Notes under the pieces: model-generated
What the model saw: the letters and a program-made list of their open reading frames with translations, nothing else
The model's database searches: none
What the model was told of the DNA's origin: nothing
Source of the DNA: Bacilli bacterium
Lineage (GTDB): Bacteria > Bacillota_I > Bacilli_A > ML615J-28 > CAG-698
Assembly (NCBI GenBank): GCA_918272565.1
Contig: CAKJYW010000002.1
Location: 1-44,265, forward strand
Direction of reading: 5' to 3'
Length of the DNA stretch: 44,265 nucleotides
Translations under genes and position numbers: made by a program
Shown: piece after piece, positions 25,401 to 32,495 of the stretch
Layout of the letters: each line of letters opens with the position of its first letter
Numbering within the stretch: the first letter of the stretch is position 1

Positions 25401-25730
25401 CGCAACCATCTTAGCTAAACCATTGTTTGGTATAAATTGAATTCCATTAACCATCCATCCATAAACTTTATGCAAAGTAGCAAAGTCACTTTCAGCACCA
25501 ACTAATCTAACAGTATCAACAATTTTGGTTACTTCATCTTCAGTTAAATCTGGATTAGTTTTACTTAAAAATGTTTCTAAATCTTCATTGAATAAAACGT
25601 CTCTTTTGGTGATTCTTGTCATATCATTGCCAGAAACATATTTCCAGCCTTCTTGTTCCAAAAATCCTATAAAAGCATATTCATATTCAGATTCACAATA
25701 ATGGCCATAATACTCTTTTAGTTTTGCCAT
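22401..25730 (-). CDS. hsdR: Type I restriction endonuclease, R subunit
   Basis: 1109 residues, normal for the family. Nuclease domain near the N-terminus: RRPDVLLYVNGMPLCVVELK (141-160) with Asp144, Glu158 and Lys160 as the PD-ExK triad. Motor domain: Walker A GATGCGKT (302-309), DEAH box (414-417), 'VGFTGTPI', 'VDMWITGFDVPSLTYMYNDK' and 'ISRVNR' later. It translocates DNA and cleaves unmodified sites when combined with HsdM and HsdS, which lie immediately upstream (3 bp gap to hsdS). All key motifs look intact, so the system is probably active. Confidence 0.97.
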   Translation of the reverse strand: MAKLKEYYGHYCESEYEYAFIGFLEQEGWKYVSGNDMTRITKRDVLFNEDLETFLSKTNPDLTEDEVTKIVDTVRLVGAESDFATLHKVYGWMVNGIQFIPNNGLAKMVALIDFENPNNNIFRVVNQLVVEYTNNGKNETRRPDVLLYVNGMPLCVVELKNPSDVNATIYDAWEQINIRYWRDIPHLLHYCPLACISDGVKTRLGTVRTPYEHFYAWRRVNDGDKLSTLPFEETKTMIKGVYSPVRFLEIFRDYIYFQDAIYDRDEVEIVCRYPQFFASKLLKASIVKSVVEKSGKGGTYFGATGCGKTYTMAFLARQLSLRCTDIPEIGSPTIVMIVDREELQKQGAKLFTKSKEFLNLGEVAVVKSRNDLRQELGARESGGFYICTIQKFCDREDDKIGLINSRSNIICFSDEAHRTQLEHSKKIQFSKDVDENMKAMVSKPYAKVLKEAFPNATFVGFTGTPIAETYQTFGDEIDRYTMDQAVADGLTVSIKYHPRIAKVLLDKKKVKEIENYYKKCADEGATEEDIAASKKAMSSMEVILGEPSRLERLAVDIHDHYVKACDEDPNRIQKAMVVCSSRPIAYKLLKTFESKYPEWFVEKKAPDETEVSKEELKELKAMPFIAMVASVGKNDPTDMYNYLGGVQNDKRSEDLDAMFKNDKSNFHIVIVVDMWITGFDVPSLTYMYNDKPLQKHQLIQTISRVNRKYPGKEYGLIVDYIGIRDNMRQAMKIYGGDTSVAPTEDDVKQATSSFREELEILKRLFTDYDLKPFLDPNCNPVDRYTLLAKAAEYVFKSTQELQSENSKGKSNKVSFKTYFLRTVKRMRLAFEICQPSGELGEEESALAQCFMAIAGFVRKMGGTTEIDTDTMNRYVSKMVEEALKYNKVESILDGEQEDIFSPEYFEKLSDIKMPATKLEILVKMLKKQIKEYSKTNQIAAKKFQELLEKTIEEYHERRKHLSVEEAGETQEQASEDIIKQATEQALKILKEMNESKESFRKMGLTFEEKAFYDILVALRDQYNFEYGEDKEVDGVIINDKCKTLAKKVKEIIDTKSSFADWLNNQNVRNDLKLEIKICLVKNGYPPQYSPEVFTKVMEQVENFEENSND

Positions 25731-25733
25731 ATC

Positions 25734-26846
25734 TTATGCCCCCTTTGCTTCTTCGATAGATCCTTTAATCAAAATAGGACAAATATCCTTAATTTGAGTT
25801 TTTAATCTTTCGTTTATTTCTTTACGTTCTAAATAACATCTGAAAATTGCTGATAAAGACCTCTGGGTTTCTATTTTTGGAATAGGAATAGCAATTTCAG
25901 ATAATTGTTCAAAATTAAATTGTTCTCTTACGCCATCTCTATAAAACCAAATCATGTGTTGCATATTTGGATTTTTAAGCATCATCATTAGATACAAAGG
26001 ATCTAGTTCACTTTCGTCATTAATATAAAATACTATATAAGCATCCGAACATTTTAGTGTTTCATCACCCACATAGTAATCAATGGAACCTTGATGAAGC
26101 TGCGGTGGTGCAAACACAAAATCATTCTTTTTAACCAAATAACAAATATGTCCATTAGTCTCATCTTTTGATTGTTTAGGCTCGATAAATCCTTCTTTGC
26201 CAACACCGATTAATTTTTGAACAGAAAAATCAGAATTTTTTTCCATTCTTCGCGTTAAATGCTTAGATAATTCAAACAATGGACCTTTTTTTCTCAAATC
26301 TTCAATATACACATCGCAAACAAGTTTTAAATCCTCTAATCCTCGTTCATATGATTTTTGATTTTCTAACATAGATAAATATACATCTACAAATTTCTTT
26401 TGTGTTTCTATGTCAGGTAGTTCTATTTCAATGTCACACATATCTTCCCAGTTAAATGGTTCTCTTGCTGAGCCAAATGAATTATATCTACTATATCTAT
26501 CGAATTCTGGCCTATTAAAATACATAAATAAATACTCTGGGTTAATTTGTTTTTCATCAACATAAAAAACTACAGATATAGAAGATACTAAATATGATTC
26601 GCTTGTATTGTTAAATGCTAAAGAAATCTTATTACCTCTTCTAGATGTATCTGGCACATACGCAAATTGATTCGGTCTAACAATTCTATAATTATTAAGC
26701 GGAACACCTTCCATATTTGCTTTTGTATCGATAAACATCTTTTGAGTTGAAATCCCTCTAACTTGATCAAGAGAGAGCTCTAAATTACTGTTTTTTTCAT
26801 CAGATTGATATATGTATTTGCCAAGTTTAATTTTTCTTAATGCCAT
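25734..26846 (-). CDS. hsdS: Type I restriction-modification specificity subunit
   Basis: 370 residues with two target-recognition repeats. The first ends in 'EPFNWEDMCDIEIELPDIET', the second in 'EQFNFEQLSEIAIPIPKIET'; both are followed by helical conserved regions (QKKFVDVYLSMLENQ and QRSLSAIFRCYLERKE). This defines the DNA site, which cannot be read from sequence alone. It is slightly short for an HsdS, with a small first domain. Its start overlaps the end of hsdM by 20 bp. Confidence 0.93.
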   Translation of the reverse strand: MALRKIKLGKYIYQSDEKNSNLELSLDQVRGISTQKMFIDTKANMEGVPLNNYRIVRPNQFAYVPDTSRRGNKISLAFNNTSESYLVSSISVVFYVDEKQINPEYLFMYFNRPEFDRYSRYNSFGSAREPFNWEDMCDIEIELPDIETQKKFVDVYLSMLENQKSYERGLEDLKLVCDVYIEDLRKKGPLFELSKHLTRRMEKNSDFSVQKLIGVGKEGFIEPKQSKDETNGHICYLVKKNDFVFAPPQLHQGSIDYYVGDETLKCSDAYIVFYINDESELDPLYLMMMLKNPNMQHMIWFYRDGVREQFNFEQLSEIAIPIPKIETQRSLSAIFRCYLERKEINERLKTQIKDICPILIKGSIEEAKGA

Positions 26847-28515
26847 AACCTATACCCTCAAAAGCTGATTCAAGCATTCCTTGTGATTTCTTTTCTGTCT
26901 CTACAACTTCAATCATTTCTTGTTGAATTCGCTTCATTTCTTTATCAAAGTCTATATTTAAATCATGGTCAATAAATTCAATATATTTACTTGGTGTTAA
27001 TACCCAGCCCATTGACTCAACTGTATTTACTGATTTTTTTATTTCTTCTTCCGTAAGTTGTTTGTTATATACCTTTACAGAACGATACAATTCTGGCACA
27101 GCATAATTACTTCCATCTACGCCTTCGCATTGCCAGTCATGGTATATTTTAGCAGCTCGTTCTATTTGACCTATAACATTAACCTTTACATTATCAGAAT
27201 CTTTTGAATCTAGAGATGATAATAATACTTTCTTTTTATTTTCATTTTTTACAGGATTATCTGTCCAAGTTCTTAAATCCATAAATAAAATCTCATGTTC
27301 GCGATTTCTTTGCATTCTATCATGATATTTACCACCTTTTTTATTTTGGTTAAGAATCCATAATGTAACAGAAATATCAGTTGTAATAAATAATTCTCTT
27401 GGAAGTACAACAATAGCTTCTACTTTATCTTCTTCAATTAATTTCTTTCTGATATCTAAAGCATCACTATCATTTAAAGCGCCATTAGCAAGTAAAAAGC
27501 CAGCCACGCCTTTTGGTCTTAAGTGAAATAACATGTGTAAAATCCAAGCATAGTTTGCATTGCTTTCTGGTGGTGTTGGATAATCTCCCCATTTTACATT
27601 GCCATATTCAGAATCATACCAAGGTTTTAAATTAAATGGTGGATTAGCCATTATGTAATCAAAATATAGTCCTTTATGTAAATCTTTAACAAATGTTGAA
27701 ATACTAGCATCACCTAGATTATGGCTAATTCCACGAAGTGCAAGATTCATTTTAGCAAGTCGGTAAGTTGCTGCTTCTTTTTCTTGTCCGTAAACATTGA
27801 TTCCATTCAAATTGCCTTGTTTAGATTTAACTAAGGCTGCACTTTGAATAAACATACCACCAGATCCACAACATGGATCATATAATGTACCATCATAAGG
27901 TTCTACCATAGCTGCTATTAATTGAACAACATCATGAGGTGTATAGAATTCACCCTCTTCTTTAGTTGCATTAACAGCAAATTCCTTTAAAAAGTATTCA
28001 TAAACTCTACCAATCAAATCTTTTTCTTCACCAAATTGTTTATGACTAATCTTATTTACTTCATCAACAAGTTTCTTTATATCATTAGCACCTAAGTTTC
28101 TTGTTGTAAATGTACTTTTTACAAAGCATCCTTTCAATTGATTTGATTCATTCTCAATAGCAACCAATGCTGTATCAAGTGCAACATTAAGAGATGGTGC
28201 TGGAGTATTAATGATTGTGGACCATCTAGCTTCTTTAGGAAGGTTATATGTACCATCAGTAAATGTTGCGTCATCAAAGAATGCAGCTTGAATATTCTCA
28301 TCGTCTGGATCAAGTCCCTCTTTTATAATTCTTTCTCTTAATTTGACAAGACCATCTTCATATTTTTCACCAATAAAACGTAAAAATACTAACGTTAGCA
28401 TCATATCACGTTTTTCAAAAAACGAACCAGAATTACTTGCAGAACGAAGTATGTTTCTACAATTAAATAGTATTGTATCTAGATTTATTGCTTTTTCAGT
28501 TACTTTTTTTGCCAT
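26827..28515 (-). CDS. hsdM: Type I restriction-modification DNA methyltransferase subunit
   Basis: 562 residues. An N-terminal helical domain (HsdM_N) is followed by an N6-adenine methyltransferase domain with the SAM-binding motif DPCCGSGG (213-220) and the catalytic NPPF (291-294). It forms M2S with HsdS and protects host DNA. The ATG shares its A with the TAA of the XRE regulator upstream. It ends 20 bp inside hsdS. All motifs look intact. Confidence 0.97.
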   Translation of the reverse strand: MAKKVTEKAINLDTILFNCRNILRSASNSGSFFEKRDMMLTLVFLRFIGEKYEDGLVKLRERIIKEGLDPDDENIQAAFFDDATFTDGTYNLPKEARWSTIINTPAPSLNVALDTALVAIENESNQLKGCFVKSTFTTRNLGANDIKKLVDEVNKISHKQFGEEKDLIGRVYEYFLKEFAVNATKEEGEFYTPHDVVQLIAAMVEPYDGTLYDPCCGSGGMFIQSAALVKSKQGNLNGINVYGQEKEAATYRLAKMNLALRGISHNLGDASISTFVKDLHKGLYFDYIMANPPFNLKPWYDSEYGNVKWGDYPTPPESNANYAWILHMLFHLRPKGVAGFLLANGALNDSDALDIRKKLIEEDKVEAIVVLPRELFITTDISVTLWILNQNKKGGKYHDRMQRNREHEILFMDLRTWTDNPVKNENKKKVLLSSLDSKDSDNVKVNVIGQIERAAKIYHDWQCEGVDGSNYAVPELYRSVKVYNKQLTEEEIKKSVNTVESMGWVLTPSKYIEFIDHDLNIDFDKEMKRIQQEMIEVVETEKKSQGMLESAFEGIGYGIKKN

Positions 28516-28724
28516 TATTCATTTACCTCTTTTATTTCTATATCATTTTCTTTAAATAGTTGTATAAGTTTTACTTTTACAAGCTTTGTAGGAGCGTACT
28601 TATCGTTTTCCCATCTGTTAACAGACATAAAAGAAACTCCTAATAATTTAGCAAGTTCCTCTTGAGAAAGATTAAGTTTAGCCCTTAACTTTAAAATGCC
28701 ATCTGCATAGTCAATTTTAGCCAT
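28515..28724 (-). CDS. XRE-type regulator of the hsd operon
   Basis: 69 residues: 'ILKLRAKLNLSQEELAKLLG' and 'SVNRWENDKYAPTKLVKVKL', a compact HTH. It is the first gene of the restriction operon, and AAGGAAGG precedes its ATG by 8 nt. Such C-protein-like regulators delay or balance restriction and modification. Likely operators (AGAAATATTTCT at 28780-28791 and GAATATTTC at 28802-28810, about 20 bp apart) sit just upstream of its promoter. Confidence 0.85.
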   Translation of the reverse strand: MAKIDYADGILKLRAKLNLSQEELAKLLGVSFMSVNRWENDKYAPTKLVKVKLIQLFKENDIEIKEVNE

Positions 28725-28763
28725 ATTATTTACCTTCCTTAAACCTTTAACATTCTATAAAAC

Positions 28764-28811
28764 ATTATAACACTTTTTGAGAAATATTTCTAGCAAATGG
28801 TGAATATTTCC
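28764..28811 (-). promoter_or_regulatory. Promoter and candidate operators of the hsd operon
   Basis: Minus strand: an extended -10, TGTTATAAT (TATAAT at 28769-28764), with no good -35. A perfect 12-bp palindrome AGAAATATTTCT (28780-28791) and a related GAATATTTC (28802-28810) fall one and three helical turns further upstream. Repressor or activator sites for the XRE protein are the likely reading. A second TATAAT lies at 28816-28821. Confidence 0.5.
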
Positions 28812-28882
28812 AAGTATTATATCAATTTTTATCAAATTATAAACATTTATCAAAGATAATGACTATTTTCATATGCTTTTTC

Positions 28883-28961
28883 AAATCGTGTTAAATCGTG
28901 TAAAAATCAGTGTAATCGTGTAAAATTACATCAAATCGTGTAAAACCTGTTGAAATCGTGT
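28883..28961. repeat. Five helically phased AATCGTGT repeats upstream of the hsd operon
   Basis: Copies of (A/T)AATCGTGT start at 28883, 28893, 28913, 28933 and 28953, that is 10, 20, 20 and 20 bp apart. The intervals are whole turns of B-DNA, so all copies face the same side. The sequence between them is not conserved, which rules out a simple tandem duplication. The remaining intergenic DNA between 28725 and 29073 is AT-rich without a gene. Confidence 0.9.
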
Positions 28962-29073
28962 AAGGCAAGATATCATTTTGTATCCTTTTTGAAATATTAC
29001 GATTTTCTTCTTATTGACGATATTTGAATATGGGCTAAAAACGTTAAAAAAGACCCTATTTAGGCCAAAAATT

Positions 29074-29105
29074 AAAAAAAAATGACACAACTAATTGTAT
29101 CATTT
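29074..29105 (-). terminator. Terminator of the tRNA-Ser/tRNA-Glu unit
   Basis: Minus strand: an 11-bp stem AAATGATACAA / TTGTGTCATTT (one G-U) with loop TTAG, followed by a run of T. It begins about 15 nt after the CCA end of tRNA-Glu. Confidence 0.9.
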
Positions 29106-29119
29106 TAAATGTTTCAATA

Positions 29120-29196
29120 TGGTGACGAATACGGGATTCGAACCCGTGTATGTATGCGTGAAAGGCATATGAGTTAAACCGCTTCTCCAATTCGCC
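29120..29196 (-). tRNA. tRNA-Glu (anticodon TTC)
   Basis: Acceptor GGCGAAT pairs with ATTCGTC, the CCA end is encoded, the T arm has GGGTTCGAATCCC, and the anticodon loop CTTTCAC, closed by TATGC/GCATA, has TTC. The D arm is present (AAGCGGTTTAA). Length 77 nt with CCA. Confidence 0.93.
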
Positions 29197-29215
29197 GTAT
29201 TTATTAAGATAAAAA

Positions 29216-29306
29216 TGGCGGAGTAGGAGGGATTTGAACCCTCGCACCAGTTTCCCGATCTATGCCCTTAGCAGGGGCACCTCTTCAGCCGCTTGAGTAC
29301 TACTCC
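29216..29306 (-). tRNA. tRNA-Ser (anticodon GCT)
   Basis: Acceptor GGAGTAG pairs with CTACTCC, encoded CCA, long variable arm typical of serine tRNAs, T arm GAGGGTTCAAATCCCTC, and anticodon loop CTGCTAA between TGCCC and GGGCA giving GCT, which reads AGC/AGT. Length 91 nt with CCA. Confidence 0.93.
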
Positions 29307-29320
29307 ACAACGCCTTTAAT

Positions 29321-29349
29321 ATCTTACTAAATTTTTGTCTTTTTGTCAA
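29321..29349 (-). promoter_or_regulatory. Promoter of the tRNA pair
   Basis: Minus strand: TTGACA (29349-29344), 17-bp spacer, TAAGAT (29326-29321). The start point would be about 8 nt before tRNA-Ser. The rest of 29307-29388 holds nothing else. Confidence 0.85.
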
Positions 29350-29388
29350 GGAAAACAAAAGATAACTTTATGTTTATACCCTTTATTT

Positions 29389-29949
29389 TTACTTATTAGC
29401 ATCAATTATGCTTTGTAAATAATCGCTTATTGCGTTATTTGAATCTTTGTAATCACTAACAATATTTCCTGAAATAATAAGTAACATAGGAATATCATTA
29501 TCATAAATCAATAATTCATCAAATTCACTAACATTACTAATTACTTCTTTCTTTTCTCCACTATTTGAAATGATTACTTTCTTGTTTGTTGGATCATCGA
29601 TATCAAAGCCATAGATGTTATAAACTGATGTGTTATTTGCTGCATTCTTCTTAGCAAATGTAATGTATTTATACACTAGCTTATCAAAATCATCATCTTC
29701 TTTTTCTTCTTCAGCTTTCTTAGAATAAACAAAAACAAGATATGTTTCTGTTTGTGCTTCTTTAGATAAGATTTGTTCACCTTTAAGCTCAGTCAAAGAA
29801 TCATAACTATTAACACTTCTAGCATTAACAAATCTAAAAACAATGAAAACAATAAAGAAAACTGTTATGGCGATAATTAATCCCCAGAATAAGATTGACT
29901 TGAATCCTTTTTTTGCTTTTGGTGTTGGTGCATTATATTTTTTATTCAT
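29389..29949 (-). CDS. Membrane-anchored extracytoplasmic protein, unknown function
   Basis: 186 residues. A basic N-terminus (NKKYNAPTPKAKKGFKS) precedes one membrane helix (ILFWGLIIAITVFFIVFIVF), so the rest is probably outside. The outer part reads like a thioredoxin-type fold: 'ETYLVFVYSKKAEEE', then 'PMLLIISGNIVSDYKDSNNA', ending in a helix, but it has no CxxC and no catalytic residues I can identify. It has its own promoter just downstream of whiA and GGAG 8 nt before the ATG. The thioredoxin-like reading is an inference from the strand pattern only. Confidence 0.75.
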   Translation of the reverse strand: MNKKYNAPTPKAKKGFKSILFWGLIIAITVFFIVFIVFRFVNARSVNSYDSLTELKGEQILSKEAQTETYLVFVYSKKAEEEKEDDDFDKLVYKYITFAKKNAANNTSVYNIYGFDIDDPTNKKVIISNSGEKKEVISNVSEFDELLIYDNDIPMLLIISGNIVSDYKDSNNAISDYLQSIIDANK

Positions 29950-29979
29950 AATAACTACTCCATTTATTTTATATTTGAT

Positions 29980-30008
29980 ATTATACCAAATATCTTTCTA
30001 TTTTTCAA
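29980..30008 (-). promoter_or_regulatory. Promoter of the membrane-anchored protein gene
   Basis: Minus strand: TTGAAA (30008-30003), 17-bp spacer, TATAAT (29985-29980). An inverted repeat ATATTTG / CAAATAT surrounds the -10 and could be an operator. Confidence 0.8.
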
Positions 30009-30016
30009 TAACTTTA

Positions 30017-30958
30017 CTATTTCTTAAGTCCTTCAACTAATCTTGCTAAATCATTAAAGCAGTGACTAAGACCACTTTTACTAATATATCTACCAATCAC
30101 TTCTTCGCTTCTTTCACTTAACTCACTCAAAGAATCATCAGGATAGCTATTCCTTAATATTACCGCATCCATTAACCTTGGAGAGAGTTTAAGTAGACCA
30201 TAGTGCTCATTTAGATAAGCGATATCTTTAAGCTGCTTTTTAGCAGCTTTAATGCTCTTTTCTCCATTAGCAATATCACAGTTAGCCATACGGTTCGCAT
30301 AATTCCTTGAATCTTTTTCAATTCTGACATCTTCAAAAGCAAACAAAGAGTTGATAGCTCCAGTGTACCTTAAGAAGTCTGAAATGTGCTCTGCTTTATT
30401 AACGTATAAAACAAACCCTTTTTTTCTTTCTAATACTTTAGCATCAATATCTACTTGATCAAGAGTCTCAACTAAGAAGTTAGCATCTTCAATTGATGGT
30501 GCTACAATTTCTAAATAGTACCTATTCTTCTTTTCGGGGTTACTAATAGAACCTTGAATTAAGAAGGCACCCCTAACAGAAGCCATTTTGCAACAGTCTT
30601 TTTTTAATAAATCGTAATTGATTTCATCAATTAGATTATAGTATACATCTATAATCTTTAAATCTTGTAATATCTTAGTACCATTTTCTTTTAAAGTAAT
30701 CCTAAAGCGAGTTTTGTAATCTAACTTTTCTTTCTTAATAGCGATGATCTCTAAATCGACATTATAGAGCTTTTTAAAAAGTCTTACAATCTCTCTAACT
30801 GTAGAAGATAGTGTTGTAATTAGCTCAACACCAAATGAGCCTAAGCTAATAACAACTTCGCTTCTAAAGCGAATGATTGTATAAAGCTCTGCCTTCATAC
30901 AACAAGATTCTAAAGTGTTAGAAGAAATCTCTTTTTTTACATCAGTTGAAAAAGACAT
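30017..30958 (-). CDS. whiA: DNA-binding protein WhiA
   Basis: 313 residues. The N-terminal SFSTDVKKEISS and the LAGLIDADG-homing-endonuclease-like core (about 20-200, without catalytic acids), followed by the C-terminal helix-turn-helix segment 'RSEEVIGRYISKSGLSHCFN', are typical of WhiA. In Bacillus subtilis WhiA affects cell division and chromosome segregation. The usual yvcK/rapZ neighbours are missing; here it follows trxB by sharing the end (1 bp). The N-terminal cysteine pair ESCC is as in Bacilli relatives. Confidence 0.95.
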   Translation of the reverse strand: MSFSTDVKKEISSNTLESCCMKAELYTIIRFRSEVVISLGSFGVELITTLSSTVREIVRLFKKLYNVDLEIIAIKKEKLDYKTRFRITLKENGTKILQDLKIIDVYYNLIDEINYDLLKKDCCKMASVRGAFLIQGSISNPEKKNRYYLEIVAPSIEDANFLVETLDQVDIDAKVLERKKGFVLYVNKAEHISDFLRYTGAINSLFAFEDVRIEKDSRNYANRMANCDIANGEKSIKAAKKQLKDIAYLNEHYGLLKLSPRLMDAVILRNSYPDDSLSELSERSEEVIGRYISKSGLSHCFNDLARLVEGLKK

Positions 30959-31860
30959 TATTTTACGTAACGACTAGCAGCAAGTGCACTAATAGCGCCA
31001 TCATTGATGGCTGTTGCTATTTGTCGAACTCCTTTATCTACAATATCACCTGAAGCAAATAAGCCTTTAACGCTTGTTTCGTAGTTACAATCAACACTAA
31101 TATAGCCATTATCGTTAACTATACCTAAATCCTTAAATAGTTCACTATTAGGGTTTTGTCCAATGAATTCAAAGACACCATCGATATTAAACCAATATTC
31201 TCTGTTTTCTTTTAAATCTTCGATTAATACTTTTTCTAGTTTTTCTTTCCCACTAAATTCTTTAATAGTTGATGATAAGATGTATTTAACGTTATTAATC
31301 TTTTCTAACTCACTAACAACTTTAGGGTCAGCTCTAAATTCATCACGACGATGTAGAACATAAACTGTTTTAGCTATTTTTGATAGATATGCTGCTTCTT
31401 CTAGCGCTGCATTACCTCCACCAACAACTATAACCTCTTTATCTTTATAAAAAGATCCATCACAAATAGCGCACCAACTAATGCCACGTCCAGTATACTT
31501 ATCTTCGCCACTAACACCCAACTTTTTTTGCTTAGTGCCAGTTGCTATTATTACAGTTTTGCTTACGTACTCACCGTAAGTTGTTTTAATAAAGAATGCG
31601 TCATTTTCCTTTTTTAGGCTTATTACTTCGTCTCCAATAAATTCTACTCCTAAAGATGTCATTTGGTTAAACATATTCATTGATAGCGTTGCACCGTCAA
31701 TTCTTTCAAACCCTGGATAGTTCTCAATTGATGCGGTAGTAACCATTGCTCCTCCTGGAGCGCTTCTTTCTACAACAGCTACATTTAAATTCATTCTCTT
31801 AGCATAGATTGCGGCGGTCATCCCACTTGGTCCACTACCTATTATTAATACATCAAACAT
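30958..31860 (-). CDS. trxB: Thioredoxin-disulfide reductase
   Basis: 300 residues. FAD-binding GSGPSGMTAAIYA (8-20), redox-active CAIC (130-133) inside 'GRGISWCAICDGSFYKD', NADPH-binding GGGNAALEEA (147-156), and the C-terminal GLFASGD. Reduces thioredoxin with NADPH. The redox motif is CAIC in place of the more usual CATC or CAVC; this is a tolerated variant. Its start overlaps the HAD gene's stop by 8 bp. Confidence 0.95.
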   Translation of the reverse strand: MFDVLIIGSGPSGMTAAIYAKRMNLNVAVVERSAPGGAMVTTASIENYPGFERIDGATLSMNMFNQMTSLGVEFIGDEVISLKKENDAFFIKTTYGEYVSKTVIIATGTKQKKLGVSGEDKYTGRGISWCAICDGSFYKDKEVIVVGGGNAALEEAAYLSKIAKTVYVLHRRDEFRADPKVVSELEKINNVKYILSSTIKEFSGKEKLEKVLIEDLKENREYWFNIDGVFEFIGQNPNSELFKDLGIVNDNGYISVDCNYETSVKGLFASGDIVDKGVRQIATAINDGAISALAASRYVK

Positions 31861-32491
31861 TGATTTCCTCCAATAGTTTGTCTAATTTAGCGATATCATC
31901 AATTACGTAATTAGCGCCACTTTTAAATAAATCTTCTTCGCTTATTACTGCTTGACTAACGCCAATGGCTAGAGCTTCACTGTTTACGGCAGTTGCCATG
32001 TCGCTTGGACTATCACCAACGTAGATTACTTCATCATTAAAGATCTCTCTTATCTTATCTAAGCCTTCTCTAGCTGGTTTAGGACTCTTTACATCATCAA
32101 ACCCTAAGATAAAATCAAAATAACCTAAAGCATCTACTTCATTAAGCCCATCAACTATTACCGAATTAATCTTATTAGAATAGATTGCTAGTTTATAACC
32201 CTTAGCTTTTAATCTATCTAGCATTTCCTTACATCCAGGATAAATCTTAATTAGGTCATGTTGCAGCTCTTTATTAATCCTACGATAGTTATCATACATC
32301 ATAATAACTTCTTCTTCGTTACAACCCACTTTAGTAAATGTTTCAACCAAAGATGGTCCAAAATAAGTTTTTAAGTCTTCTTCTGTTGGAACAAATTTAG
32401 GATAGAACTCCCTAAATGTTCTAATAAAAGTTTCTCTTATCAGATTATATGTATCTAAAATTGTCCCATCTAAATCAAAACATATTACCAT
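31853..32491 (-). CDS. HAD-family phosphatase (phosphoglycolate phosphatase/PpaX-like)
   Basis: 212 residues. Motif I CFDLDGTILDT with the nucleophile Asp6 and Asp8, motif II Ser in 'LAIYSNK', motif III Lys in 'KSPKPAREGLDKI', motif IV GDSPSDMATA. A cap domain lies at about 15-80. Similar to PpaX and Gph; the substrate (phosphoglycolate, pyrophosphate or a nucleotide) is not decided by these motifs. It is 4 bp from uvrA and overlaps trxB. Confidence 0.9.
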   Translation of the reverse strand: MVICFDLDGTILDTYNLIRETFIRTFREFYPKFVPTEEDLKTYFGPSLVETFTKVGCNEEEVIMMYDNYRRINKELQHDLIKIYPGCKEMLDRLKAKGYKLAIYSNKINSVIVDGLNEVDALGYFDFILGFDDVKSPKPAREGLDKIREIFNDEVIYVGDSPSDMATAVNSEALAIGVSQAVISEEDLFKSGANYVIDDIAKLDKLLEEINV

Positions 32492-32495
32492 AATC

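Noticed and set aside
28883-28961. Possible small CRISPR array
   Set aside because: Repeat units are only 9 bp, spacing is 10 or 20 bp, and there are no cas genes in the window.
29056-29247. A minus-strand frame of 63 codons across the tRNA region
   Set aside because: It overlaps tRNA-Glu, part of tRNA-Ser and the terminator; it is a shadow of the RNA genes.
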